Source of the DNA: Antennarius striatus
Taxonomy: Eukaryota; Chordata; Actinopteri; Lophiiformes; Antennariidae
Direction of reading: 5' to 3'
Assembly (NCBI RefSeq): GCF_040054535.1
Contig: NC_090784.1
Span: 11,653,001-11,717,000 of the forward strand
DNA: 64,000 nucleotides
Part shown: piece by piece, positions 1 to 10,837 of the stretch
Numbering within the stretch: position 1 is the first letter of the stretch
How the letters are laid out: each line of letters opens with the position of its first letter
The notes under the pieces: generated by a model
Told to the model about the DNA's origin: nothing
The model's input: the letters and a program-made list of their open reading frames with translations, nothing else
Database searches by the model: none
Program-made: the position numbers and the translations under genes

Positions 1-342
1 AACAGGCAGGTCGCTTACAAAAATCCCCATATTGTATGGTTTCCAGGGATGAGCCTCTTGCAGGATATCATTCATAGCGGCAAGTATTCACATGAGCCTT
101 TCAAACTTCATTTCATTTTGACAGGAATTTTAACATAATGTGCTTCAGCAACACTTTGGTTTACTACAGGTAAGTGAAGATCAACCAAATAAGTTAGAGG
201 GATGAAGATGTTGGAAATAAAGCATCAACAGGTGTCACACCCAGTTCATTAAATAAATGCTGTTCGGTCTGACTTGCTGTGGGTTTTGTTTCGTCATATA
301 TTGAAGCAGAATTCCATTTTTACTTTCGTGTATAAAAATATA

Positions 343-348
343 TTTATT
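343..348 (-). promoter_or_regulatory. Candidate polyadenylation signal of nr0b2
   Basis: The minus strand reads AATAAA here, about 355 bp beyond the nr0b2 stop codon. It is a plausible 3' end for the transcript, giving a short 3' UTR. No cleavage site can be confirmed from sequence alone. Confidence 0.35.
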
Positions 349-702
349 TCAAATGTTCTGGTCATGTAAAGAACACATTTTTACAACACAGACTTCCACT
401 TATTGTACAGTATGTTAACAGTGGGTACAGTCTATCTTCATGTGGAATGTCATCTCTTTCCATCAGCAGACATACCCTTCTCAAAGTGGGCTAAAGTGAC
501 CTCAGCTTTTACTTCAATACATAATAATAAACACAGTGCATCAACTCACAGTTTGTTTTAGTCACTGTAATGCTTTGTTTTAACAGTCCATTGTAAGACA
601 CGCCTTCCTCTCATGAGCAAGCATTTCAAGGGCTGGTCCACAAAAATGTTTCTGCATGAAGTCTACATGTTGTCCATTTATTCTACACAAAGTCCACCCA
701 TC

Positions 703-1624
703 CTATCTGCAAAAGAGCATGTCAACCAGCAGCTCCAGAAAATCAGCCTGGCCTATCACGGGTCGGAAGAACAGTTCAGAGATGAGGCTGGGTGTGATGC
801 TCTGCAGAACGGAGGCTGTGAGGAGGATTCGAGCAAAGCGCTCCTGGTCTCCTGGGTGAAGGAGCTGGACCACCTCGCTCAGGGCGTGCTGAGCTTCCTG
901 TTGCAAGCTTTCAACAAACAGAGCTGCCTTTAAATTTGGGACATCTGTTAAATGTTAAGACAATAAATTAGTTTTACATATAGAATATTTGAATTGCAAT
1001 TTTAAAGTTGTTTTTTTTTTTTTTTTAGGGGTTCTGAGCATCATTTTGAAAGGTTACCCGAGACTACAGGATATGAGATGAAGACATACCTGGATTAAAT
1101 ATTGTGGTCCCTTTGAGGTATGCGTACTCCTTTGGACTCAAATCCAAACTCCAAAACTTCTTTAGGCAGGATGTGAGTTTGCTGACTCCGGCCATGGTGG
1201 GTTGCTCCCTCTCTTTCACAGAGCTCTCCTGACAATTCAGAAGAATCTTTTTCAACATGCTGTCAGCAGGGGTGTCCATCACTTCAAACTCTACATGTTC
1301 CTGGGCCAGACCTAGAATGAAGAGAGGTGCCCAGCAACTCTTGAGAAGTGAAAACTGGTCATTTGGTGGCATCTGGTTAAAAGCAGGTAAGTTCTTCATG
1401 AACTGGATGGTTTTAACCAGAACAGCAGAAGCTTCTTTGCAAATCTCAGATGACCTTTTCAAACACACTGTCCGCCGCTGCTCGCAGTTGCATCTGTGAC
1501 GTATTGAAGAATAACCGAGACTGTTTTGACTTATTTTGTTGTTATCCATTTGGCTCAGGATGTTGAAGAGGATAGGATTTGGAAGCCTATCGCTGTCGGC
1601 CAAGCAAGAACACCTAATATCCAT
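703..1624 (-). CDS. nr0b2: Nuclear receptor subfamily 0 group B member 2 (small heterodimer partner, SHP)
   Basis: SHP is an atypical nuclear receptor with a ligand-binding-type domain but no DNA-binding domain. In the nucleus it binds and represses other receptors (LRH-1, HNF4, FXR/RXR partners) in bile-acid and lipid control. Two coding exons on the minus strand: exon 1 1624-1090, exon 2 944-703. The donor reads GTATGT and the acceptor TTTAACAG; the intron splits a GAT codon (phase 1). The joined product is 258 aa, and human SHP is 257. Recognised blocks are the helix-3 region with KTIQFMKNLPAF, the signature-like LLKSCWAPLFILGLAQ, SPKEYAYLKGT before the junction, and LLTASVLQSI plus ELFFRPVIG in exon 2. 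No zinc-finger cysteine pattern is present, as expected. The ATG at 1624 is the first in frame and lies about 95 bp downstream of a TATA-like box. Teleosts often carry two copies (a/b); which one this is cannot be told here. Confidence 0.95.
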
Positions 1625-1715
1625 GTTTTAGGCCGTATGGAGCTGTGTCATTAACGCGTAGGACACCTCCTTCAAGAGCATTGGAGTAGTACTGTAGCTT
1701 TCTCCTGTGGGCCTG

Positions 1716-1724
1716 CATTTATAT
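1716..1724 (-). promoter_or_regulatory. TATA-like box of nr0b2
   Basis: On the minus strand the sequence CCATATAAATGC lies about 95 bp upstream of the nr0b2 ATG. That spacing fits a start site near 1690 and a short 5' UTR. It is a motif match in the right place, not a proven promoter. Confidence 0.5.
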
Positions 1725-1745
1725 GGCCAGCCTACCCTGTTAAGT

Positions 1746-1754
1746 GGACCTTGA
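1746..1754 (-). promoter_or_regulatory. LRH-1/SF-1 (NR5A) type half-site upstream of nr0b2
   Basis: The minus strand reads TCAAGGTCC, eight of nine bases of the extended NR5A half-site YCAAGGYCR, about 22 bp upstream of the TATA-like box. Mammalian SHP promoters are activated by LRH-1 through such extended half-sites, and SHP then represses LRH-1. The position is right for conservation of that loop, but function is inferred. Confidence 0.45.
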
Positions 1755-2023
1755 CTTGTCAATACACTTTGTGAAAAACAACTATGTGCTCTGCCAGGTG
1801 ACTGGTGGAATAACCCTGGGAAACCGATAAGGTTTTCTCAATGAAAAGGAGCTGGTGGAGTAAAGCAGGATATCAAGAGGGTTGGGCCTTATCTTGGAGC
1901 CAGTGTCATTAACCCAGGCAGTACCAAGTTACCAAGGACTGCGGAGCTAATCAGCCCCACACTGTCCCAGCACACTGCCAACTCACACCTGCACAGATGG
2001 AAAGAGGCCAAGGCAGCGGCCAC

Positions 2024-2036
2024 TGACCCCAGGTCA
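2024..2036. promoter_or_regulatory. Everted nuclear-receptor half-sites upstream of nr0b2
   Basis: TGACCC-C-AGGTCA is a pair of AGGTCA-type half-sites arranged back to back with one base between, about 400 bp upstream of the nr0b2 ATG. It is followed by AA, extending the right half-site. Nuclear receptors bind such half-sites, but everted spacing 1 is not a classical high-affinity arrangement, so the call is tentative. Confidence 0.25.
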
Positions 2037-2103
2037 AATCATTTTTAAAATTACTTAATATCTCTCTCCGTCCATCCATCCATCCATCGATCCGTCTCTA
2101 TTC

Positions 2104-2232
<129 letters not shown>

Positions 2233-2931
2233 ACATTAAGAGTTTTTGACCACTGAATGATGAACGTCGTTATTTGATGTTAACCAATGGTCGAGTTAAC
2301 TGAGAAACTTAATGGAAATCGGTTTAGCTTTGATGACCTGGACACGCATCAACACGTCATTCACACTAAGTGTCTTCAAGCCTGGCTTAGCCTCTACACC
2401 TCCTAAGGAAAAAAAATATTCTAGCAGGGGCAGAGGTGTAAAAACCAGAGTTATTGGACAAACTATATGTAGCCGTTAGACCGAAAAAGAACAATCTGAC
2501 TTTCACCAGTCTGTACAATATTGCTCCATTTCTTTCTAGGCTGGTCAATGTGTTCTTTGGCAAACTGCAACTGCTTCAATGCATATCTTTTTTTTTAACA
2601 ATGGGACTTTGTGAGAACCTCTCATCTTCATTGATCCTCCTGGAGCTGATTTTTGACTGAGCCCTTGCCATTCTGGTTATTCTTCGATCCATTCAAACAG
2701 CCATTATTCTTCTTCTTCCTTGCCTTTCTGGTTTTGGCTGCCAGAAAAGCTTCTTAATCAAAGAACACTCTTCTTCTGAACAATGCCTTGAATGAATCAT
2801 TTTACTTTTTTCAAGAACAAATACACAGTCAGCATAAGTTCCACCTGCTTAACACCTATTTTTTCCACATAATCAATGACCTCACTAATTGAACTGAGCA
2901 CTACTATTTTTTAAAACATCCTTTTCAGTTA

Positions 2932-3098
<167 letters not shown>

Positions 3099-3520
3099 CT
3101 TTATTAATCCCAGAGGAAATTGCACATATCCACTGCTCAGGCATTACATAATGACTGAATACTGGGTAAAAACCAGGACAAAAACAAAGAAACACTGACA
3201 TCACAGGACATACCACAAGACATACACTACACTAACAGACACATGTAGCATTAACAGGACATATACTAAACTATAACTAAAATATAAACAGTATAGAATT
3301 AAATAGTATAAAATTAAATAAAATCCATTCAACCACATGCTGACCTCACCACCACCCCCCCGTCCCCCTCGCTCCTCCTGAGAGAGTCATTCGTGCCCTG
3401 ATGGCACGGGGCACGAAGGAGGACCTCAGCCTCTCTGTGGAGGCGCTGTGTGACAGCAGTCTGCCGCTGAAGGTGCTTCTCTACTGGGAGTGGTGTGCAG
3501 GGGGTGGCTGGTGTTGACTC
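3099..3520 (-). mobile_element. Fragment of a non-LTR retrotransposon (LINE) 3' region
   Basis: The minus strand ends in a short TTTCC...GGGATTAATAAAGTGTC tail running into tetranucleotide repeats, a typical end of fish L2/Rex-like LINEs. Part of the distal C-terminal/3' UTR region is recognisable at about 3360-3510, as GC-rich sequence unlike the AT-rich flanks. No open frame remains. The family assignment is from memory and only approximate. Confidence 0.6.
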
Positions 3521-3686
3521 AGTTTCACAGTTTCACCATCATGCACGTCATTCCTGTTGGGTCTGTTGGATTTCTATACCTTTACTAAACCTTGTAGAAA
3601 CTTACTGGCAGTATAAAAGTTGAAATTCTGACAAAAAACAGTGATTAACCGAGTGATGGACTGCTATTGGTTTGAATACAACTCTG

Positions 3687-3740
3687 TGTGTGTGCGCACG
3701 CGCGCGCGTGTGTGTGTGTGTCTGTGTGTGTGTGTGTGTC
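3687..3740. repeat. (GT)n / (GC)n dinucleotide repeat
   Basis: Imperfect GT repeat with an alternating CGCGCG core at about 3697-3708. Confidence 0.8.
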
Positions 3741-4394
3741 TCGAATTTTTGTAGAATTTTTATCTATTTCTAATATATTCCATAAAGATGAAGAACAAAC
3801 ATGAAAACTGACAGATAGACAGGCAGACAGATGGACCGTTAGGCAGATGCACTGAGAGAGAGAGACAAGCAGACAGACAGAATTCATGGACTTCCTGTTT
3901 TAGGGTAACAGAAACAGATAGTATTATGATCCACTTGTTATTTGGAAAAAAATTACTGGTATTTGTTATCTTCCTGGTGCCTGGTACAGAGGTTTGCCAC
4001 TGATAAGCAAATTGCTTTAATATTGTCATGACTAAACAAACAGTCCATTTCTAATGAGCCATCCTCTGGAGCTACTCCAGCACCGTGAACAAACTGAAGT
4101 GTCATACACATTGCAAACTGACAGGTAACACAATACATACATTAAGAAGCTCTTTACTTTTGGCTGGACACCAGCTGTTTGACCACATCACAGGACGGAC
4201 GTTAGAAGAATTTGTAAACCTGAGCTCAGTGGAGTCAAGGTCAGTTCATGGAGTGAATGACTGCAATAAAAAGATTACGAGCCAGACACTACTGGCAGCA
4301 CCAGTCACCGAATGTTTGGTTTACCTCATCGGTTTCTTCTCAATCTCTCAGAGACATGACACATTTTACAGGGGATTATTCTAACGGCATACAA

Positions 4395-4732
4395 TAAAAT
4401 TATGGGAAAGAGTTGTTGAAGCTAGACTAAGGGCAGAAGTGAGCATTTGTGAGGAGCAGTATGGTTTCATGCCAAAAAAAGAGTACTACAGATGCAGTAT
4501 TTGCTGTGAGGATGTTAATAGAGAAGTACAGAGAAGGCCAGACGGAGCTGCATTGTGTTTTTGTAGATCTGGAGAAAGCTTATGAGAGGAATTGTGGTAT
4601 TGTAAGAGGAAGTCTGGAGTGGCAGAGAAGTATGTTAGAGCGGTGCAGGACATGTATGAGGACTGTAAGACAGTGGTGAGGTGTGCTGTAGGTGTGACAG
4701 AGGAGTCAAGGTGGAGGTGGGACTGCAAAATC
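4395..4732 (+). pseudogene. RTE-type reverse transcriptase fragment
   Basis: Translated pieces read as the finger/palm part of a non-LTR reverse transcriptase: EEQYGFMPKKSTTDAVFAV, then LHCVFVDLEKAYER (the palm motif with the first catalytic Asp), then SGVAEKYVRAVQDMYEDCKTVV. The reading frame shifts at about 4480 and again at about 4590, and neither the endonuclease nor the YxDD-containing part is present. It is a dead relic of a fish LINE. The 3' end of a similar element may be the remnant at 16.03 kb. Confidence 0.75.
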
Positions 4733-7075
4733 ACAACATATCTGATTTTCTTTTTTTGTTTTTGTATGTTTTCTTTGGGGTTTGTGTTTTGTGGGGTTTG
4801 TTTAAATATTTTTTTTATCACAGCAAAAAAATTAAAAAAAATATTAAATCATCTAAATAATTATTATTATTTTAAAAAGTACTATTTTATTTTAGTATTT
4901 ATTTTAAAAATTTTCACAGAACACAGACCCCAATACCAAGAGAACACACACAAAAAATGATAATCAGAGCTTGAGGAAAATGAAAAAACACAAAGTTTAA
5001 ATAGCAATATGTTGTTTAAAAAGGAATAGTGAGTAATTAAAAATAACTTACTTCTTCACTGATTCAGCACATTATGTTATAATTGAGAATTTGACCTATA
5101 ATGACCTCAGCAGCCTTCAGGTTTCATGTAGCATGCTGATAGTTGTAAATGCGTGTGATAAGGTCTGTGTTTATTGAGGTTAGGAGCAGGCAGAGACAGA
5201 TACAGAGGACAGACCCTTATCTCCAACATAGCCTATAAAAATGAATGTCCTTCATTCTGTGAGTAGAACAACTGCCGTATTCTGGGATCCATCAAGTGAA
5301 AATGTCCAGGTCCGATGAGGCATGACATAATGGATGTCACCCGGGAAGCACCCGTGACTTTTATTTTCAGCTGTTAGGAAGAATTAGTAACATAAAACAA
5401 CAATAGCAAGTTAGCTTAAAAAAGTTAATAATGATAAACTTTAAAAATGATAATCAACTGATAATTTTTAAGTGAATTTTGGAGACATATTCCACTGACA
5501 CGCAGTTTGATTTTCTTGTAAGGTTCTCCTGAAATATTGACTTTCATGTTTCCTCTGGTTTAAGTGTTGGGAGGTTGTTGAACTCTCAGAATAGAAAGAA
5601 CACCATGTTGGTACATGGCACTTGTCCTTGACCCACTGCTAGTACAACACAGCCTGAGTTCATTTGCCTGAGTTCATCAACCCATAGGTAGTAGTTATTC
5701 TTATACTGGGGGTCACAAAATCCTTCTAAATCGCTTTTCCCAAGTAGCCTTTAATTCAAATCTGTGGAATTTGATTCATATTATTTTGGTCTCACTGTAA
5801 AAATGACAAATAACTTTTATCCACTCTCAAATTAAATTTTATACATTGTTTTCCACTACAGAATTCAAATATTGCATAAAAAATAATTTACCCCATCATA
5901 AGTAATCATTATGAATCTTTTTATCATTTGTTCTCTTTTTTAAAACTTCTGCGATGCAGAATTCAAACTGACATATCTCAAATGGAAACTAACTTTCCTG
6001 CATTTGATTGTTTGTGCACCAGAATATTTCAGAATTTCAAGTATTTCCAGAATTTCCAGTGATCAGATATGTATGTCAGATGCTATTTACCCAGTCACAT
6101 CAGAGTAAAAGGTGTATTTGTATGTTCTCTTATGTTCATGTGGGTCCCCTCTGACCACAGTCCAAAGTTAGGTGATTGACAAAATGTAATTTGCATTGAA
6201 TTGTGAATGGCTGTTCGTCTGTATTTGCTGGCCCTATCCTTGACCGGTGACCAATACAGAGTTTGCACTGATGTCAATGTCAGCTGAATGCCCCTCATGA
6301 CACTGTGATAGATGGATGTAAATTTTTAAAAGATCTATTTTAGTGTTAAAATCGTGCTCTCATGTTAACCAAGTTTTGGCATCAAATCTTTTTGTGACAA
6401 AGTTTTCCTGTGGATTCTGTTAAGACACACTGAGTAATTCAATAAATTCCATTTATATCACTCAAAACTAAAATCCCTTTTATCCCTAAATTCCCTTTTG
6501 AGACAGGATATGCTATTTTCGGTATGTTTTAAATTTAAAGTACCACAACCACCTGTAACTTCTTAACATACAACTCTTGACAATTACCCTGGATACCCAC
6601 AATCCAGTTATAACAATGCACAATACTCATGAAGTTTGGAATAATGTGTATAAAGTGTCGTCTTGGCGTCTGGATGCCTCTGGTTTTACTGCCTATTACT
6701 ATCAAAACACAATGATAAACGCTGAAGTGAAGGCCAGATGCAGTCAGACTCTAGGTTAATGACCTCTTAACGGATTTATTGGTTGACTCTCTGAAACAAG
6801 TTGCAATAAGTGCAGCAATGTGAAAAATATTGTGCTTCTTCAATCCGTAAGAGTTTTATTTAACACTTATTTAGCTGTTATCAATAGTTGGTGGATTACT
6901 GACTTAAGTGCCTGTTGTATTGAGTTGTAGTAGGAAATCCCAGCTCTTGTGATGATATAAAACATAAGTAAACTGTTACCTAAGAGCCATGCCTGCATTG
7001 ATGTATGGTTACATATATAAATGAATTAATGTATATGGCAGGAGGTGCACACACATCATTATCTTACATTTCAGA

Positions 7076-7078
<3 letters not shown>
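4733..7078. other. AT-rich intergenic spacer, no gene seen
   Basis: No reading frame here resembles a known protein, and no RNA gene was recognised. It is AT-rich with short homopolymer and ATT/AAT runs. A GATCTC/TATAAAA-containing stretch near 5.2 kb could be mistaken for a promoter, but no coding exon follows. Confidence 0.5.

Positions 7079-7142
<64 letters not shown>
7079..7142. repeat. (CA)n microsatellite
   Basis: About 31 uninterrupted CA units. Confidence 0.95.
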
Positions 7143-7144
<2 letters not shown>

Positions 7145-7769
7145 TAAAAAGTTAGCATAGAGATAAGATAATTACGGGAATGTATATTTAGTTTTTCTTA
7201 CCTGTGGTTTTGGTATTCATTTCACACTGACTGACAAATTGAAAGAGCTTCATGCAAATACGGGATTGGATTTTGTGAAGCTGGAGGACCACAGCCTGTG
7301 GTCTGGTGTTGCGCCTCTTTCGCTTTTCTTCTAACTATTGTTGCGTATATTGTCAGGAAAGTTGATTTTCCACAATAAAATATTGTGTAAAAGCATTTTT
7401 CAATGACTCTTCAAAAAATTTCCAAATTGCTGTTTTGCATCTGAATTGATCTTATATTGAAATGTTTAGTAGTGCATTGTGAGAAGATGAAGATATAAAT
7501 AGAAAACGAAAGAAGTTCAGTAAATTTGTCCAAAGACTAATAATCAACATTATGTTTCAAACTTGATACCATTCAATACATTGTTTCTCATGGCCAAGTT
7601 GAATTAGCCTATAAATTAAGTACTAATACTTAAAAAAAAATTTAGATAACAACCTATTAATTTAGAACCTTAATTCTCCTTAAAATATTTGAATGCTCTT
7701 TTACTGCACTAAAGAAGCAGGGCCATCCTGTCATCACAGTGTTTATCCACACAGTTTCTGTAACTGTTT

Positions 7770-7990
7770 TATTTTTCTGTGTGGGGTCGAGGGGCTGAAG
7801 CTTATCCCAGCTGCACTGACATCCACATCCACAGGAAAATCAATCCATTGGGGGAACTTCCGGAGCAGCCAAAGGGAATCCATTCAGACATGGAGAGAAT
7901 ACAGTAGGCAAACCCCAAAAGTAGATTCCAACTCTAGATCTAGAACTCTTGCTGTGGGACAGCAGTGCTACCCACTGCGACACTATGGCA
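7770..7990 (-). mobile_element. tRNA-derived SINE remnant
   Basis: On the minus strand, the right end gives a tRNA-like head, AGTGTCGCAGTGGGTAGCAC, followed by TGCTGTCCCACAG. The left end contains CAGCTGGGATAAGCTTCAGC, the conserved 3' body motif of the fish SINE family also seen at 30.2 kb and 40.8 kb. The middle has decayed. Confidence 0.55.
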
Positions 7991-8741
7991 TCACATTATT
8001 GTAGTATAGCATAATTAAATAATTTCATCACACTTTCAGTTGCTTATTTTTTGAACAGTGGATTTGTGTCACACATGGGATAGAATGAACAGTTGTAAAC
8101 ATCGACAATGAGCGTATTCACCCGCTGCTTGTGGAAACAATGGTAGAGCCAACACTGCCACATTGTGACCAAAAGCAGGAACTCTCCAGGAATCAGCTAC
8201 ACTATTATATTAGGTGTTGGGGATGGTATCTTGTGGTATATACAGTATATTTTTTTAATTCCATGGAAACTGGACTTTGAATTCAGAGACTGAACAATGC
8301 ATTTCTCTAAAGCAGGGGTGTCAAGCTCATTTTCACCGAGGGCCACATCAGCATAATGGCTGTCCTCCAAGGGCCAGATCTAGCTAATAAATGTAAAGCA
8401 ATATAATGTAGATTAAACATGACCAATATTTAATGTTAAATAACTCTGAATTTATTGCTTATTCAAGTTACAAACATTACAGTTGCACGGAAAAAAAATA
8501 TTTGTTTGTTGCTCTGTTATAACATAAATTCTTTTAATTTGTCAGGTTATTAAACCCACAGAATTCTATCAATGAGAGGAATAAACTATCCAAGTGAATG
8601 AAGAAAAATAACATCAAACATAAGTTAGGCCTTAACTTTTTTCAAAACATTTTTGACAGAGTTAAAATTGGCTTAATTACTGCATTGTGGGAAATGTAGT
8701 TTCTGGTCAGAGCGCACTTTTGACCTATTTATTGTTAGACA

Positions 8742-9925
8742 CTTTAAGACTTAGACTTCCTTTTATTGTCATTGCACAGAGACGCAGAACAGTGAATCTG
8801 GCAATGAATTGTCATTGCTTGGCAACCGGAGTACACAGCATTTGTTCGCATCGCTATTTCTATAGTGTTAGGAAACATATAAACAGTGTGAGGATAGACA
8901 TAGACAGTTTTAAGTGTTATTAACAGTATGAGTCTTATAAATAAACTTAAATAAATAAATACATAATATTGCATGGAGCCAAAGGCCTGGCATGTAAACT
9001 TGAAATGTTGAAAATTATGTATAGATTATATATTATAGATAGATCATATTATGTAATTTATAATATGATACATATAATATATATATACAATAATAATACG
9101 AAAAATAGATTATATTATACAATTATGTACTGTATCGGTACTTAGCAGCCAACATTAGAGAAGAATATTGCACATGGGAATGTTGTAAAAGGTGCAGAAG
9201 TGCAGTTTGTGATCATGAACGGACCGGGGTGATTTATCTGGCATTTAGCAATCTAATGGCCAGGGGAACTAAACTGTTTTTTAATATAGTTGTTTTGCAG
9301 CAGATGCTGCGGAACCATCTGCCTGACGCCAACAGGGAGAAGAGTCCATGGTGAGGGTGGGCACGGTCGGACTGAATATGGTGTGCTCTGGCTAGGCAGC
9401 GTCTATGTGCAATGTCCTGTATGGGGGGAAGTGAGGTCCCAATGATCTTCTCCGTTGTCCTCACCACTCTCCGCAGAGACTTCCAGTCTAAGGCCTTGCA
9501 GCTCCCGGAACACACGCAGATACAGCTGGTCAGTAAGCTCTCGATGGTCCCTCTGTAAAAGGTGGAGAGGATGGGAGGGGGAAAGGAGGCTCTTCTCATC
9601 TGTCGCAGGAAGTGCAGACGCTGCTGTGCTTTCTTTACCAGGGAGGTGGTATGCAGTGACCAGCTGAGGTTGTCTGTGATGTGTACCCCCAGAAACTTGG
9701 TGCTGCTGATGACCTCCACTGCTGTGTCATTGATAAGTAGAGGTGTGTGGCTTGGTCGGGATTTCCTGAAGTCAATGATGATCACTTTTGTCTTGTTGAT
9801 GTTCAGGAGCAGGTTGTTCTTCCTACACCATTCCCCCAGATGTTGCACCTCGTCCCTGTAGGCCAGCTCGTTGTTATCTTGAATGAGGCCCACAACTTTC
9901 CTGTCATCCGAATATTTCAGGCTGT
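8742..9925 (-). mobile_element. 5'-truncated L2/Rex-like LINE inside the hAT-like element
   Basis: The minus strand holds the C-terminal part of a LINE reverse transcriptase (9893-9234), then a 3' UTR ending in CAATGACAATAAAAGGAAGTC near 8750, a typical short LINE end. It is cut off on its 5' side at about 9925, where hAT-like sequence (GGCGGGCCACATAAAC) resumes. It inserted after the hAT-like element. Confidence 0.7.
9234..9893 (-). pseudogene. LINE reverse transcriptase C-terminal fragment
   Basis: An open frame of about 219 codons matches the region after the catalytic palm of fish L2/Rex-type reverse transcriptases: WCRKNNLLLNINKTKVIIIDFRK in the thumb region, then STKFLGVHITDNLSW, QQRLHFLRQMRRASFP, FYRGTIESLLTSCI and RVVRTTEKIIGTSLP. 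The catalytic YxDD region and everything upstream are missing, so it cannot be active. The frame is still open over 660 bp, which suggests a fairly recent insertion. Confidence 0.75.
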
Positions 9926-10044
9926 GGTTGGTTTAACAGACCTTTTATGCTCTGGCGGGCCACATAAACTGATGTAGTGGGCCACATTTGGCCCCCGGGC
10001 CTCGAGTTTGACACACGTGTTCTAAAGTCAAATCATACTTTCCA

Positions 10045-10181
10045 CAATACTCTGGAAAACACAGAGTATTGGTACACAGGTACAGGCCTATCAAATAGGC
10101 CTGTACCTGTTTACTTAGTTAAATCCAGGATGTGACATTTTTTTGTGGCTGTGTTCTGATACCTTTCCGGTATCAGAACAC
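10045..10181. repeat. Three consecutive inverted repeats (hairpins)
   Basis: Hairpin 1: 10-bp arms at 10045-10054 and 10062-10071. Hairpin 2: perfect 16-bp arms at 10076-10091 and 10095-10110 with a 3-base loop. Hairpin 3: perfect 13-bp arms at 10151-10163 and 10169-10181 with a 5-base loop. The right arm of hairpin 3 is also the start of the gpatch3-like fragment. Confidence 0.85.
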
Positions 10182-10325
10182 TTAGACACATACAGTAGAC
10201 TGTTCTAACAGCTGCACGACATGAAATATCTGGACCTGGCACTTCTGTAGACCAACACCCAGGAAACAGGCAGCTGTCTGATTAGAAGCAACACCACTGA
10301 GCCCCAGACAGAAGGACGTGCAGGC
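10161..10325 (+). pseudogene. Decayed partial copy of gpatch3 exon 2
   Basis: This stretch aligns with the interior of gpatch3 exon 2 (about 12507-12690). Shared blocks in the same order are GTATCAGAACACT, GACTGTT-TAACAGCTGC, GACATGAAATATC, GGACCTGGCACTT, the pair CAACAC/CGACAC with CAGGA, and GAAGCAACA..CCACTGAGCCCCAG. It has in-frame stops and small deletions. No intron sequence is shared, so a processed or a DNA-level origin cannot be decided. It lies about 0.5 kb upstream of gpatch3's own first exon, in the same orientation. Confidence 0.8.
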
Positions 10326-10327
10326 AA

Positions 10328-10440
10328 GTTCTTTAATCCTCTGAAGTTCTTTAATCCTTTGAAGTTCTTTAACCCTCTGAAGTTCTTTAATCCTTTGAAG
10401 TTCTTTAATCCTTTGAAGTTCTTTTTAATCCTTTCATTTC
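10328..10440. repeat. 18-bp minisatellite
   Basis: Six or so copies of an 18-base unit, TTCTTTAATCCTTTGAAG, varying at two positions (CCTCTG/CCTTTG). It follows directly after the gpatch3-like fragment. Confidence 0.9.
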
Positions 10441-10492
10441 TTGTTTGTTCTATTTCCTTCTTCATTTTATTTTTAAAAACTTTTATTCATTT

Positions 10493-10600
10493 TGAGTAGA
10501 GTAGAGTAGAGTAGAGTAGAGTAGAGTAGAGTAGAACCTTATTGATTCCTTAACGAGGTTCCGTCATGAAAATTAAAATTTATTCCCCTCTAGTCAAAAA
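10493..10600 (-). mobile_element. LINE/SINE 3' tail with (GAGTA)n repeat
   Basis: On the minus strand, GGAACCTCGTTAAGGAATCAATAAGGTTC runs into a TCTAC pentanucleotide array. This is the typical end of fish L2-related elements, GGGATCAATAAAG plus short tandem repeat. Only the last 60 bp or so of the element remain. Confidence 0.55.
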
Positions 10601-10837
10601 ACAAAGTTTCAGAGAACGATATAAAGAATTGAAATTGAAATTGAAATGGAAATTTTTATACAGAGGCGACCTTATCTGAATACGTATTCTCCCTATTTCT
10701 CTGGGTCTTCCCTCGCTTTAGGGGTGGAATCCGAACACAAAATATCCGGAAAGAAAGGAAGAGGACCCGGAAGTATGTCTGACGTCACTTCCGAAAGTCC
10801 TCCCAGTGACGCGGACCCTTCCAGGAGGAAAATAGCA

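Larger units (their letters stand above)
8313..10019. mobile_element. hAT-like DNA transposon remnant carrying a nested LINE
   Basis: The left end reads CAGGGGTGTCAAGCTC; the right end on the opposite strand reads CACGTGTGTCAAACTC, giving terminal inverted repeats of about 16 bp. The flanks are CTCTAAAG (8305-8312) and TTCTAAAG (10020-10027), an 8-bp target duplication with one mismatch, as expected for hAT elements. Subterminal GGGCCACAT/GGGCCAGAT repeats face each other at both ends. No transposase frame is present, so it is non-autonomous. The middle is occupied by LINE sequence at about 8742-9925. Confidence 0.7.

Noticed and set aside
4085-4384. A 99-codon plus-strand frame before the RTE fragment
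   Set aside because: No recognisable similarity, no splice context, and it lies beside a decayed LINE; a chance frame is likelier.
5180-5300. TATAAAA and GATA-like motifs resembling a promoter
   Set aside because: No coding exon or CpG-rich sequence follows within several kb.
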